Source: Cloacibacillus porcorum (lineage in GTDB: Bacteria; Synergistota; Synergistia; Synergistales; Synergistaceae). From it: DNA of 64,000 nucleotides. The notes beneath the pieces were generated by a model that saw only the letters and a list, made by a program, of their open reading frames with translations, had not been told where the DNA came from and did not search any database. Each line of letters starts with the position of its first letter. Positions within the stretch are counted from its first letter, which is position 1. Made by a program: the position numbers and the translations under genes. Location of the stretch: the NCBI RefSeq assembly GCF_001701045.1, contig NZ_CP016757.1:2382219-2446218 (forward strand). The letters run 5' to 3'. This document shows, in pieces, positions 7,606 through 16,654 of the stretch.

Positions 7606-8841
7606 TTACCGCTGCCTTTTCCCTATCGACGCGTACGCCTCCGCGATCTTCACCAGCGTCACGACGACCAGCTCCATATCATCGGCGCAGGCGAATTCCA
7701 GCCGTCCGTGATGGTTGTGGCTCGCCGTCCCGAGATTAGGGCAGGGCAGCCCCATAAATGAAAGGTTCGCTCCGTCCGTGCCGCCGCGTATCGGGGCGAT
7801 GAAAGGCTCGCCGCCCGCCGCCCTGACGGCCTCCTTCGCGATATCGATCATGAACGGATATTTTTCGACCACCTCGGCCATGTTGCGGTATGTCTGCGTT
7901 ATCACCGGCTCCGCGCGGCCCTCGCCGTACCTTTCATTGATGCGGCGCGCCGCCTCACCTATCATATCCTCGCGCGCCCTGAGCCTCCGCGCGTCGTGGT
8001 CGCGGAGGATATACCGCTGAAAGGCGCTCTCCACACTGCCGCCGCTCTCGTCGAGAAGGAAAAAGCCCTCGCGCCCCTCGGTATTTTCGGGACGTTCCGC
8101 CGCCGGCAGCATCGAGAAAAACTCCATCGCCAGCAGCTGCGCGTTTATCAAAACATTCTTCGCCGTCCCTGGATGGACGCTGCGTCCCGTGAAAGAGACT
8201 TGGGCCGACGAGGCGTTGAAATTTTCATAAGATATCTCGCCGAAGCGGCCGCCGTCCACCGTATAGGCGAAGTCGGCGCCGAACCTTTTCAGGTCGAAGT
8301 GCTCCGTACCGCGCCCGATCTCCTCGTCGGGAGTGAAGGCTATCACGATCTTGCCGTGCTTGATCGAATCGTCGGCCAGCAGCCGCTCCGCCATCGTCAG
8401 GATCTCGGCGATCCCCGCCTTGTCGTCCGCGCCGAGCAGAGTCGTGCCGTCGGTGACGATAAGCCTCTTACCCGCGTAATCCTCCAGAAAGGGAAAATCG
8501 GAGACCCTCATGACGATATTTTTATCTTCGCTGAGAAGGATATCACCGCCATCGTAGTCCACCAGGCGCGCCCTGATATCTTCGCAGGGCGAGGCGGGGG
8601 AGACGTCCATATGGGCGATAAAGCCAAGGACGGCGGCCTCCGTCTCTATATTCGCGGGAATGGCGGCATAAAGATAGCAGTGCTCGTCGAGGCAAACCTC
8701 GGAGAGCCCCATCTCCCGCATCTCCCTCTCAAGCAGCCGCGCCATATCCCAGATGCCCGGCGCGCTCGGGCTGCCCGCGCCCTTTTCGTCGGAGGCGCTG
8801 GCGATACGCACATATTGAAGCAGACGTTCATACGCTTTCAT
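7606..8841 (-). CDS. pepT: peptidase T (tripeptidase)
   Basis: Zinc aminopeptidase releasing the N-terminal residue of tripeptides in the cytoplasm; M20 family. The 411-residue length is normal. FIAHMDVSPASP (near 73-84) carries the first metal His and Asp, GADDKAGIAEI the bridging Asp, FTPDEEIGRGTEHFD the catalytic Glu pair, YTVDGG another ligand, and PIRGGTDGANLSFMGLP the C-terminal substrate region. Start at ATG 8841 with an AAGGAA-like site. It fits a peptide- and amino-acid-fermenting organism. It converges on the thiamine operon. Confidence 0.96.
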   Translation of the reverse strand: MKAYERLLQYVRIASASDEKGAGSPSAPGIWDMARLLEREMREMGLSEVCLDEHCYLYAAIPANIETEAAVLGFIAHMDVSPASPCEDIRARLVDYDGGDILLSEDKNIVMRVSDFPFLEDYAGKRLIVTDGTTLLGADDKAGIAEILTMAERLLADDSIKHGKIVIAFTPDEEIGRGTEHFDLKRFGADFAYTVDGGRFGEISYENFNASSAQVSFTGRSVHPGTAKNVLINAQLLAMEFFSMLPAAERPENTEGREGFFLLDESGGSVESAFQRYILRDHDARRLRAREDMIGEAARRINERYGEGRAEPVITQTYRNMAEVVEKYPFMIDIAKEAVRAAGGEPFIAPIRGGTDGANLSFMGLPCPNLGTASHNHHGRLEFACADDMELVVVTLVKIAEAYASIGKRQR

Positions 8842-8910
8842 TATTCCTTTTCCTTTCTTATTCCCGTAATAAACCGCAGGCGCCGCCGCCTTTCCGGCAG
8901 GGACCGCACC

Positions 8911-9453
8911 TTAGCCGTTACCGGCGCTCTCGTCCACGTCGAGAGCCTTCAGCCCGTAGCGGAATATGGAGATCATTATCGAGGATATCGCAAAAAGCTC
9001 GCAGAGCACGCCGGACCATGATCCAGCGTGCGCGTCGTAGACGAGCCAGAAGGGCGAACTGACAAACATATTCGCCAGCCTGATCTTCTTGCCGTTGGTG
9101 CTCCACATCGCCGAGGTGGTGACGATCATCGCGGCGCAGGGCAGCAGGCTGAATGCGTCCGTCCAGGTCACAAAACAGCCGGCGGCGAAGAGGCCGATAA
9201 AAAGCCACAGCCACAGCGGGCTGCGGGCCCAGCGTTTTTTAGCGTTGAAGAGAATGACGCCGCGCAGCAGCGCGATAAAAAGGGTCGTCGCGCCGGAGAG
9301 GGCTCCCAGCATAAAAAAGTGGATGATATAGAGCAGATGTCCGCAGATCTGCATCCCAAAAAGACGGTGCGACGTCTTGCACTGATATGCTCCGATGAGC
9401 ATCGCCGCGCCGCCAAACCCTATAGCCTGTGCCAGTATATAATGACAGTCCAT
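8911..9453 (-). CDS. YgjV-like inner membrane protein
   Basis: A 180-residue protein with about five to six hydrophobic segments, similar in layout to the YgjV/Imp family (function unknown). The family-type start, IGFGGAAMLIGAYQCKTSHRL, places a polar GAYQxK segment after the first helix; SAMWSTNGKKIRLANMF is a second conserved-looking loop. It lies between pepT and coaE on the same strand with gaps of about 70 bases on either side. No catalytic residues recognised. The family call is moderate and no function is proposed. Confidence 0.72.
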   Translation of the reverse strand: MDCHYILAQAIGFGGAAMLIGAYQCKTSHRLFGMQICGHLLYIIHFFMLGALSGATTLFIALLRGVILFNAKKRWARSPLWLWLFIGLFAAGCFVTWTDAFSLLPCAAMIVTTSAMWSTNGKKIRLANMFVSSPFWLVYDAHAGSWSGVLCELFAISSIMISIFRYGLKALDVDESAGNG

Positions 9454-9520
9454 TTACAGCCCGTCTCCGGCTGTCATATTCCGCCGCCGAAAGCGGGCGC
9501 GGCGTAAAATAGGACCACTC

Positions 9521-10099
9521 TCACAGCGAGGCCAACTTTGCGCCCAATTCCCGCGCCTTCTCCCGCCACTGTTCCTCCGTGCCGTCGTTTACCAGGACAA
9601 AGTCGGCCCTGGCCATCTTCTCTTCGCTCGGCAGAAGCCTGTTCTCACGACGGGAGACCTCTTCGGCGTTCCAGCTGCGCTTCGCGTTGCGTTCGACGCG
9701 CTTCTCGAAGGGGGCGGCGGCGTAGACCACATAATCGAGCCAGCCGTCGTATCCGGCCTCGTAGAGCAGAGGTATCTCCACCACCACCCAGCCTCCGGCC
9801 CCGTCCGCCATCTCCTTTATCTCATCCATCGTCCTCTTGTGCAGCAGCTTCGAGGCGAAGCGGTATTCCTCTTCGTCGGTGAATATCTTCGCGGCGATCT
9901 TCGCCCACAACTCCCTGTGCGGCGCGTTGAAAAAACCGGCGCCCCAACGCTTTTCCGCCTCTCTCTGTATCTGCGGGTCGTCCCATAGAGAGCGCGCGAC
10001 GCTGTCAGAATCTATAACGCGCGCCCCCATCGCGGCCCACTCTTTACAGAGCGTGCTCTTACCAGCGCCAACGTCGCCCGTTAGCCCTATTGTCGGCAT
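9521..10099 (-). CDS. coaE: dephospho-CoA kinase
   Basis: Last step of coenzyme A synthesis: phosphorylates the 3'-OH of dephospho-CoA. With the ATG at 10099 the protein is 192 residues, normal for the family. It starts MPTIGLTGDVGAGKSTLCKE, whose GDVGAGKS is the Walker A motif; DSDSVARSLW (31-40) and VVEIPLLYEAG are the acceptor and lid regions. The longer open frame up to 10195 would add 32 residues that do not belong to the family, so 10099 is preferred. The first 41 bases overlap the 3' end of pcrA, indicating co-transcription. Confidence 0.94.
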   Translation of the reverse strand: MPTIGLTGDVGAGKSTLCKEWAAMGARVIDSDSVARSLWDDPQIQREAEKRWGAGFFNAPHRELWAKIAAKIFTDEEEYRFASKLLHKRTMDEIKEMADGAGGWVVVEIPLLYEAGYDGWLDYVVYAAAPFEKRVERNAKRSWNAEEVSRRENRLLPSEEKMARADFVLVNDGTEEQWREKARELGAKLASL

Positions 10100-12023
10100 G
10101 ATAGCCGCCTCCCTGCGCGTCGTCTGTAAATTCTTTGACATCTTTCGGTATCTCGCCGAGGAAACGCGACATCGGATTGCGCTGGATGCCGCCAAAGAGC
10201 AGGCGGCTCGAGGCGCAGCTGATGTAAAGCTGCTCCCGCGCGCGCGTCATCCCGACATAGCAGAGACGCCGCTCCTCCGCGATATCGCCCTCGCCCGTGA
10301 CGGAGCGGGCGCTCGGGAAGATACCCTCCTCAAGCCCGATGAGGAAGACCACGGGGAACTCAAGGCCCTTCGCCGCGTGCAGCGTCAGCATGTTGACGGA
10401 GTCCTCCATGCCTTCGGGCGAATCCTGGTCGGTTATCAGCGGTATTTCCGTCAGAGCCTGCGTAATGTCGCTCTCCGGCGAGACGATGGAAAGAATTTCC
10501 ATCACGTTCTCCACGCGCTCCTCCCAGTCGTCAGGATACTCGTCGCGCAGATACTTTTCGTATCCGTTTGAGTCGATGATCGTGCGCACCGCCTCGCCGA
10601 TGTTGTCCTCGTTCGCGAGGATCGCGAGCATGTCGGAGGCGAGCGCCTTCGCGCCGCCACCCTGCTTGCCCTTGAGGCCGCCGCCGTTCGCGAGGACCGA
10701 TTTCCACAGCTCCTCCGCACCGGCGGACTCCAGCGCCGCGATCGCCTCGCCCAGCAGCTCTACACTCTTTTTTCCGAGCCCGCGCGTCGGAATGTTGGCA
10801 ACGCGCGCCAGCGAAATGGCGTCGCGCGGATTGACGGCGAGACGCAGCATCGAGAGGGCGTCCTTGACCTCGGCGCGCTCGTAGAAGGCGACGCCGCGGA
10901 TGACGCGGTAAGGTATCGAACGCTCCAGCAGCGCCTGCTCCATACCGCGGCTCAGGACGTTCATACGGTAGAGGATCGCCATCTCCCCGTAGGCATAGCC
11001 GTCGTCGTGCAGCGACTCGATCTTTTTCGCGATCCACTCCGCCTCGTCCGAATCCTTGAAGCTCCGCCGCACATTTATCAGCCGCCCGCGCTCGGCGGCG
11101 GTCCAGAGATCCTTCGGGTGGCGGTCGTCGTTGTTCTTTATCACGCCGTTAGCCCCGTCAAGGATATTCCCCGTCGATCGGTAATTCTGGTCCAATATCG
11201 TCATCTTCGAGCCCTTAAAGTCGCGCTCAAAGTTAAGGATCATCGCCATCTCCGCGCCGCGCCAGCCATAGATAGACTGATCCGGGTCGCCGACGACCAT
11301 TATCTTGCGTCCGTCGTCGACCAGACAGCGCAGCAGGAGATACTGCGGATGGTTCACGTCCTGATACTCGTCGACAAGCACCCAGTCCAGGCGCGAACGC
11401 TCGTGTTCGAGCACCTCGCGGTTGGTGGCGAGGATGTGCAGCGGCATCACCATCAGGTCGTCGAAGTCGAGAGCGCCCTGCATTTTCAGTTGTTTTTGGT
11501 AGGTGTCGTAGAGGGTGCGCCAGCGATCCGATATCTTAGGCTCGCGCGACACGGGGTTCGCCTTCGTCTTGGCCTGCGATATCATGTCGAGCGCCGCGGA
11601 CATCTCCAGCTTCTTCGGGTCTATGTTCAGCTCCGCCATCGCCCGCTTGACGACCGCTTTGGTGTCCCCGCGGTCAAAGATCACGAACGGATAGGGATGT
11701 CCGAGCTTCTGAAGCGCCTCCGAATAGCGGTGCAGAAACCTCAGCCCGTATGCGTGGAAGGTCGATATCTCCAGCCCCTGTAAATTACCGTCGAGGATCG
11801 CCTCGGCCCGGCTCTTCATCTCGCGCGCCGCCTTGTTCGTAAAGGTGAGCGCGAGTATGCGCCAGGGGCGGATATTCTGTTCCTGTATAAGGTAGGCGAT
11901 CTTCGTCGTAAGCACCTTAGTTTTGCCGCTGCCCGCGCCCGCAAGCACGACCTGAGGCCCGTCGCAGTAAGTCACGGCCTCGCGCTGGCGCGGATTGAGC
12001 GATTCTATCATTTCACAAACCAT
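10059..12023 (-). CDS. pcrA: UvrD/PcrA-type superfamily 1 DNA helicase
   Basis: ATP-driven 3'-5' DNA helicase for repair and for clearing replication obstacles. GAGSGKT (29-35) is Walker A, VDEYQDVN is motif II, GDPDQSIYGWRGA is motif III, and TLHAAKGLEFPVVFLIGLEEG plus RRLCYVGMTRAREQL are motifs V and VI. About 654 residues, slightly short of typical 720-residue PcrA; the C-terminal tail after the helicase core is brief. ATG 12023 follows AAGGA by ten bases; ATG 12011 is an alternative. The gene runs into coaE with a 41-base overlap. Confidence 0.93.
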   Translation of the reverse strand: MVCEMIESLNPRQREAVTYCDGPQVVLAGAGSGKTKVLTTKIAYLIQEQNIRPWRILALTFTNKAAREMKSRAEAILDGNLQGLEISTFHAYGLRFLHRYSEALQKLGHPYPFVIFDRGDTKAVVKRAMAELNIDPKKLEMSAALDMISQAKTKANPVSREPKISDRWRTLYDTYQKQLKMQGALDFDDLMVMPLHILATNREVLEHERSRLDWVLVDEYQDVNHPQYLLLRCLVDDGRKIMVVGDPDQSIYGWRGAEMAMILNFERDFKGSKMTILDQNYRSTGNILDGANGVIKNNDDRHPKDLWTAAERGRLINVRRSFKDSDEAEWIAKKIESLHDDGYAYGEMAILYRMNVLSRGMEQALLERSIPYRVIRGVAFYERAEVKDALSMLRLAVNPRDAISLARVANIPTRGLGKKSVELLGEAIAALESAGAEELWKSVLANGGGLKGKQGGGAKALASDMLAILANEDNIGEAVRTIIDSNGYEKYLRDEYPDDWEERVENVMEILSIVSPESDITQALTEIPLITDQDSPEGMEDSVNMLTLHAAKGLEFPVVFLIGLEEGIFPSARSVTGEGDIAEERRLCYVGMTRAREQLYISCASSRLLFGGIQRNPMSRFLGEIPKDVKEFTDDAQGGGYHADNRANGRRWRW

Positions 12024-12088
12024 GAGCCACACGTCCTTAATAAAATATAAATTAACTTAACCCTTATGGCGGACGAGGTCAAGAGCAA

Positions 12089-12116
12089 ACAAAAAATCCC
12101 CTCGAGAGAGGGGATC
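12089..12116 (-). terminator. rho-independent terminator after hpf
   Basis: Minus strand: ATCCCCTC and GAGGGGAT stem, followed by TTTTTTGTTT. It lies 24 bases beyond the hpf stop and separates it from pcrA. Confidence 0.85.
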
Positions 12117-12139
12117 CGGTAACCGTAAAAGTATAGCCT

Positions 12140-12685
12140 TTATCTGGGTTCGAGCAGGCCGTAGCCGCCCTCTTCCCTGCGGTAGACGACGTTGATCGCG
12201 CCCGTCTCGTCGTTTTTGAAGAGGAAGAACGAATGGCCCAGCAGATCCATCTGCATCGTGGCCTCGACCGGCGTCATGACGTCCACCGTGAATTTCTTTC
12301 TTTTTACGATTTCACGCACCGGCTCGTCTCTATCCGTCGCCGGGGCCGGGATAAGCTCAGGGTCGATATCGAAGGAAATATCCTGTACCTTCATGCGGAC
12401 CTTGTCGGTGAGGTAGCTCTTATGTTTTTTCACCTGGCGTTCGATATTCTTAAGCGCCTTGTCAAAGGCTTTGCGAAGGTCAGGGGCGTAATCCTCTCCG
12501 CGCATTACGACTCCGTTTACATTTGAGGTGATCTCAACCACGTTCATTCCTCTTTTGTAGTTGAGCGCGACCTGAGTGTCCAGGATACGGTCAAAGAACT
12601 TTTCGATCTTGAAAAGCTTCTTCTCCATATAATCCTTAATATCTCCGGGGAGTTCAACATTGCGCGTGACAAAACGTACCTCCAT
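12140..12685 (-). CDS. hpf: long-form ribosome hibernation promoting factor
   Basis: Binds the 30S subunit and drives formation of inactive 100S ribosome dimers in slow growth. The 181-residue protein has the two-domain long-form layout: an N-terminal S30AE domain (1-100; VRFVTRNVELPGDIKDYMEK at the start) and a C-terminal dimerisation domain (about 125-181; RKKFTVDVMTPVEATMQMDL, then GHSFFLFKND). Start ATG 12685 with GGAGGAG upstream. It has its own promoter and terminator, so it is monocistronic. Confidence 0.95.
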   Translation of the reverse strand: MEVRFVTRNVELPGDIKDYMEKKLFKIEKFFDRILDTQVALNYKRGMNVVEITSNVNGVVMRGEDYAPDLRKAFDKALKNIERQVKKHKSYLTDKVRMKVQDISFDIDPELIPAPATDRDEPVREIVKRKKFTVDVMTPVEATMQMDLLGHSFFLFKNDETGAINVVYRREEGGYGLLEPR

Positions 12686-12733
12686 AGCAACTCCTCCATT
12701 CGTATGGTGCTTTATATTACTGTTACTGACATT

Positions 12734-12762
12734 ATTCTAGCATGATATCCAAATAGGCTCAA
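12734..12762 (-). promoter_or_regulatory. promoter of hpf
   Basis: Minus strand TTGAGC (12762-12757), 17-base spacer, TAGAAT (12739-12734), about 50 bases before the hpf start. Confidence 0.65.
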
Positions 12763-12951
12763 ATGTGCAAATTGTGTAAATATTAGTCACATTAGTAATG
12801 CCAAAAGGTTTATATTTAACCATACCGCAACTTAAAATAGGTAAAAAACAATAGTGGCACAGGACAGGCTTTAGTATTATAATATCTGCACTTTATGCGT
12901 TTCTTAATTCAGAACTGCATTATTGCCATTTAAAGAATGGAGGTCATAAAA

Positions 12952-14121
12952 GTGAAGTTTTCTAAGAGGATACTGAACATCCAGCCATCGGCGACCCTGA
13001 GCATTTCCGGCAAGGCGAAGACCATGAAGGCCGAGGGCAAGCCCGTCATCTCCTTCAGCGCGGGAGAGCCCGACTTTAATTCGCCGAAGTCCGCCCGCGA
13101 GGCGGGGATCGACGCGATCAACCGCGGCGAGTCGCACTACACGCTGAACCCCGGCATAATAGAGCTGCGCCAGGAGGTATGCAGCTACTATAAGAGGCGC
13201 TTCGGCCTTGACTACACTCCGGCGGAGGTCATCATCGCTCCCGGCGCGAAGCCCCTTCTCTACGAAGCGCTGCAGGCGCTCGTCGACGAAGGCGACGAGG
13301 TTATCCTCTTCGCTCCCGCGTGGGTCAGCTACGTCGAGCAGCTGCACATGGCCGGCGGTGTGGAAAAGGTCGTCGATACCATCGCGACCGGACTGCTGCC
13401 GACGAGGGAAAGCCTTCTCGCGGCCATCGGCCCGAAGACGGTGGGGCTCATCCTCAACTCCCCCTCGAACCCCACGGGCGCCATATACCCCGAAGAGACG
13501 ATGAAGATGATCGCCGAGGTCGCGAAGGAAAAGGACCTCTGGATAATCTTTGACGAAATATACGAACGTTTTGCCTACGCCCCCGCAAAGCACGTGAACA
13601 TCCTCAACGTCGCTCCCGAGATTAAAGACCGCGTGCTGATAATAAACGGCGTCAGCAAAGCCTATGCGATGACCGGCTGGCGTATCGGCTACGCGCTCGG
13701 CCCCAAAGAGATCATCGCTAAGATGAGCACGCTGCAGACGCACCTCACCTCCAACGCCTGCTCGATCGCCCAGTGGGCGGCCTGCGGCGCAGTCAAAGAG
13801 GCCGACGCTGACGTCGACGCGATGCGCGACGAGTTCGCGAAGCGCCGCCGCGTCATCGTCGATCTCATCCGCGAGATGCCCTACGTCTCGGTAAAAGAGC
13901 CTGAGGGAGCCTTCTATGTCTTCGTCGACATCCGCAAGTGCCCTATCCCCGACGACATGGAATTCTGCGAGAGGCTGCTCAACGAAAAGTACGTCGCCGC
14001 AGTTCCCGGCACGGCCTTCTTCGCCCCCGGGTTCCTGCGCCTCTCCTATGCCTGCTCGATGGAAAACATTAAAGAGGGTATGGCGCGAATGAAGGAATTT
14101 TTGGAAGGTCTCAAAAAATAA
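12952..14121 (+). CDS. class I aminotransferase, aspartate aminotransferase type
   Basis: PLP enzyme exchanging amino groups between aspartate and 2-oxoglutarate, or a close relative. Fold-type I features are clear: SFSAGEPDF near the N-terminus, LNSPSNPTGAIY for the substrate carboxylate and PLP Asn, FDEIYERF with the PLP-ring Asp, and NGVSKAYAMTGWRIGYA with the Schiff-base Lys. 389 residues. The start is taken as GTG 12952 because GGAGGT (12939-12944) sits seven bases before it and lies inside the longer frame that begins at ATG 12937. Exact substrate is not shown. Single gene with a strong terminator downstream. Confidence 0.9.
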   Translation: MKFSKRILNIQPSATLSISGKAKTMKAEGKPVISFSAGEPDFNSPKSAREAGIDAINRGESHYTLNPGIIELRQEVCSYYKRRFGLDYTPAEVIIAPGAKPLLYEALQALVDEGDEVILFAPAWVSYVEQLHMAGGVEKVVDTIATGLLPTRESLLAAIGPKTVGLILNSPSNPTGAIYPEETMKMIAEVAKEKDLWIIFDEIYERFAYAPAKHVNILNVAPEIKDRVLIINGVSKAYAMTGWRIGYALGPKEIIAKMSTLQTHLTSNACSIAQWAACGAVKEADADVDAMRDEFAKRRRVIVDLIREMPYVSVKEPEGAFYVFVDIRKCPIPDDMEFCERLLNEKYVAAVPGTAFFAPGFLRLSYACSMENIKEGMARMKEFLEGLKK

Positions 14122-14139
14122 CAGGGTAACCTATAACGG

Positions 14140-14178
14140 ACGAAAAGAGCCTGCGCGGTCCGCGCGGGCTCTTTTTTA
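14140..14178. terminator. bidirectional terminator between the aminotransferase gene and radA
   Basis: AAAAGAGCCTGCGCGG and CGCGCGGGCTCTTTTTT form an imperfect 15-bp stem with A/T tails on both strands. Confidence 0.85.
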
Positions 14179-14204
14179 ACGTCAATTATTTTTAACGGCG
14201 GCCG

Positions 14205-15557
14205 CTACCGCTTCAGGAACAGATCGACGATCTCGCGCAGCGAGGAAATTTTCAACACCTCGATCGGATAACTCTCCTTCGGCGTGCGGCGGCTTATCAC
14301 CGCGCGCGTGAAGCCAAGGCGCGCCGCCTCCTTTACGCGCATCAGCGTGCGTCCCGCGGGACGCACCTCCCCCGCAAGGCCGACCTCGCCGATGAAACAG
14401 ACGTCCGAGGGGAGCTCGATATCCATGACGGCGGAGGCCAGAGAGGCGCATATCCCCAAATCGGCCGCCGGGTCCTTGAGCTGCAGTCCGCCGGCGACAT
14501 TCAGATAGATGTCGCTCGTGCGCGAGGGAATGCCGCAGCGACGCTCGAGCACCGCGAGAAGAAGCTGCAGACGACTGACGTCGATACCGCGCGCGGTACG
14601 CTTCGGATAGGGGAACGGCGTGACGCAGCCGAGCGCCTGTATCTCCGCCGCAAGGGCGCGGGAGCCCTCCAGCACCATTGAGATCGAAACCCCGGAGCTG
14701 CCAAGATCGGTGCCGTTCCAATAGAGCCTGCTGGGGTCGTTCACCGCGGTCAGGCCGCGCTCCGACATCTCAAATATCCCCAGCTCCTCCGTGCTGCCGT
14801 AACGGTTCTTCTCCGCCCGCAGCAGGCGGTTCGGCGAGTTTTGCTCGCCGGAGAAGAGCAGCACCACGTCGACAAGGTGTTCAAGCAGCTTTGGCCCCGC
14901 GATCTGCCCCTGTTTTGTGATGTGGCCGACCAGTACCGTCGGTATGCCGCAGCGTTTCGCCGTCTCGACGGCCATCGCGGCGACGCCCTTGACCTGATTC
15001 GGCGAACCGGCCCAGCCGCTTTCGCTGTCGGCGCGGAAGGCCTGCACACTGTCTATAACCATAAATTTATAGCCGTGGTTTTCCGCCGCTGCGAGCGACG
15101 AGGGCAGATCGCTCTCACAGAGCAGATCCAGCCCCTGCGTCATAAGCCCGAGCCTCCGGCCGCGCAGCGCCAGCTGTCCAGATGATTCTTCGCCGGATAT
15201 GTAGAGCACGCGGCTGCCGCGCTTCGCCATCTCGGCGCAGACCTGTAACAGGAGGGTGGACTTCCCCACCCCCGGTTCGCCGCCAAGTAGCGTAACGCCG
15301 CCCTGTACCCAGCCGCCGCCCAGCACGCGGTCCAGCTCATCAATGCCGGAGAGTATCCGCTCCTGCTCCTCGACCTCAAGCCCGGATATGGGAACGGCGG
15401 CCTTCGCCGCCGCCACAAGCCCGCCCTTGACCGTCTGTATGGGAGTGTCATCCTCCATCGTGCCCCAGGAACCGCATTTCGGACAGCGCCCCATCATCGT
15501 CGTGCTGCGGTATCCGCACTCAGAGCACTTGTAACTATTTATCTCTTTTTTTGCCAT
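14205..15557 (-). CDS. radA: DNA repair protein RadA
   Basis: DnaB-like branch-migration helicase acting with RecA in recombinational repair. The zinc finger has Cys 11, 14, 25 and 28; Walker A is GEPGVGKS (93-100); the RadA-specific KNRYGS motif is near 253; the Lon-like C-terminal domain carries the DLGICASLASA region. 450 residues, normal. It ends in the shared terminator with the aminotransferase gene. It is the last gene of the strand run that contains the hydrogenase-like cassette, eight bases after the PHP gene, so it may be read from that transcript. Confidence 0.96.
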   Translation of the reverse strand: MAKKEINSYKCSECGYRSTTMMGRCPKCGSWGTMEDDTPIQTVKGGLVAAAKAAVPISGLEVEEQERILSGIDELDRVLGGGWVQGGVTLLGGEPGVGKSTLLLQVCAEMAKRGSRVLYISGEESSGQLALRGRRLGLMTQGLDLLCESDLPSSLAAAENHGYKFMVIDSVQAFRADSESGWAGSPNQVKGVAAMAVETAKRCGIPTVLVGHITKQGQIAGPKLLEHLVDVVLLFSGEQNSPNRLLRAEKNRYGSTEELGIFEMSERGLTAVNDPSRLYWNGTDLGSSGVSISMVLEGSRALAAEIQALGCVTPFPYPKRTARGIDVSRLQLLLAVLERRCGIPSRTSDIYLNVAGGLQLKDPAADLGICASLASAVMDIELPSDVCFIGEVGLAGEVRPAGRTLMRVKEAARLGFTRAVISRRTPKESYPIEVLKISSLREIVDLFLKR

Positions 15558-15564
15558 TCCTATA

Positions 15565-16314
15565 TTAACCCCACGGCCACGAAATACGCCGGCCGTCCTC
15601 TCCGCGTATAGCTTTTTTTATCTCTTCAAAGGTAGGCTCCTCGAGCATCATCTTCGTGCAGTTGGCGCGCGACAACGTCTCCAGCATGTGCGAGTCGGAT
15701 GACCTTATAAAGGCGCGCTCCGGATATTGTTCACGCCACTTTTGCGCCTCGTCGTGGTTGAGGCGGCAGGAGAGCTCGAAGGCGTCGGCCGGATAATCCT
15801 CCGGCATCGGCCCCAGCGCCGCCGGATACGAAAAGGCCGGACGGTCCACATGGGCGAGAATCGCGAGGCCGCCCATCTCCTTCGTCTTGGCGACGATCTG
15901 GTCGACTTCGTAGCCCGCGCCCTGGATGAGGAAGGTCTCCTCCTCCTTCACGATCTCGTTGTTCGCGTCCACGACGATCTGATAGCCAAAATGCTCGACG
16001 TCGTTGGGAATCGGGCGGATGCGCTGCCAGAGCCATTCCTTATAGGTGAAGGCCGTATCGTAATCGGGAAAGACGCAGAGTATATGGATATCTTCCGCGC
16101 TCTGAGTTTCGATACAGGGAAGCACGACGGGCGAACCCGCCGCGGCACCATATATACCGGGAAAATTCTCACAGGTATTGTGGTCGGCGATGCCGATGAC
16201 GTCCAGCTTCGCCGCGCGCGCCTGTTCGACAATCTCCGGGGCCCCCATTTCAAGCTCTCCGCAGGGGGAGAGCAGCGTGTGTATATGAAGGTCTACCCAA
16301 AAGGGTTTCAGCAA
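15565..16314 (-). CDS. PHP-domain metal-dependent phosphoesterase
   Basis: A 249-residue PHP-fold protein. DLHIHTLLSPCG (8-19), ADHNTC near 42-47, LAHVDRPAF near 153 and SSDSHM near 219 are the expected metal-ligand motifs. PHP proteins of this TrpH-like class are thought to cleave phosphodiester or nucleotide substrates; the substrate here is not known. It follows the second DRTGG gene by four bases and precedes radA by seven. Homologous PHP genes often accompany DRTGG and HydA-like genes in anaerobes, so a link to the redox cassette is likely though unproven. Confidence 0.85.
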   Translation of the reverse strand: MLKPFWVDLHIHTLLSPCGELEMGAPEIVEQARAAKLDVIGIADHNTCENFPGIYGAAAGSPVVLPCIETQSAEDIHILCVFPDYDTAFTYKEWLWQRIRPIPNDVEHFGYQIVVDANNEIVKEEETFLIQGAGYEVDQIVAKTKEMGGLAILAHVDRPAFSYPAALGPMPEDYPADAFELSCRLNHDEAQKWREQYPERAFIRSSDSHMLETLSRANCTKMMLEEPTFEEIKKAIRGEDGRRISWPWG

Positions 16315-16318
16315 GACT

Positions 16319-16654
16319 CTATCCCTTTACTCCCAGCGCGCTGAGTTTCGCGCAGACCTCATAGAGGCTCTCCGGCACGGAGAGTATCGTTATGTTTTCC
16401 GTCTCGCAGCGTTCGATGAGATCCTCCGGCGCGCGGCGGCCCGAGGCGATGATGATCATCGGCAGGTCCTTAAGCACCGCGACGGCGGCGACATTCAGGT
16501 GCGCCTGGATCGTAACCCACAGCGAGCCCTCCTGGGCGACGCCCATTATAAAGCTCAGCAGATCACCGGCTATCGCCTCAGTGACCTCGCGTCCGCCGTC
16601 TCCACTGCACTGCCGTTCACCGCCCAGCGCCGCGCAGATATCGTCTATCGTCAA
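16319..16654 (-). CDS. DRTGG-type small domain protein (cassette copy 2)
   Basis: A 111-residue protein resembling the DRTGG domain found next to CBS or kinase domains and as stand-alone proteins near hydrogenase genes. The core reads LWVTIQAHLNVAAVAVLKDLP, then MIIIASGRRAPEDLIERCE and ITILSVPESLYEVCAKL. A matching domain is encoded at 18423-18785, so the cassette carries two divergent copies. Its start overlaps the upstream iron-sulfur gene by four bases. No catalytic residues recognised; a ligand-binding or protein-interaction role is only an inference. Confidence 0.75.
   Translation of the reverse strand: MTIDDICAALGGERQCSGDGGREVTEAIAGDLLSFIMGVAQEGSLWVTIQAHLNVAAVAVLKDLPMIIIASGRRAPEDLIERCETENITILSVPESLYEVCAKLSALGVKG

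Noticed and set aside
10100-10195. longer N-terminus of coaE
   Set aside because: The extra 32 residues come before the Walker A start and lie within pcrA in another frame.
14182-14721. 179-codon minus-strand frame within radA
   Set aside because: Shadow of radA in another frame, Arg/Ala/Gly-rich as expected for GC-rich antisense or shifted frames.
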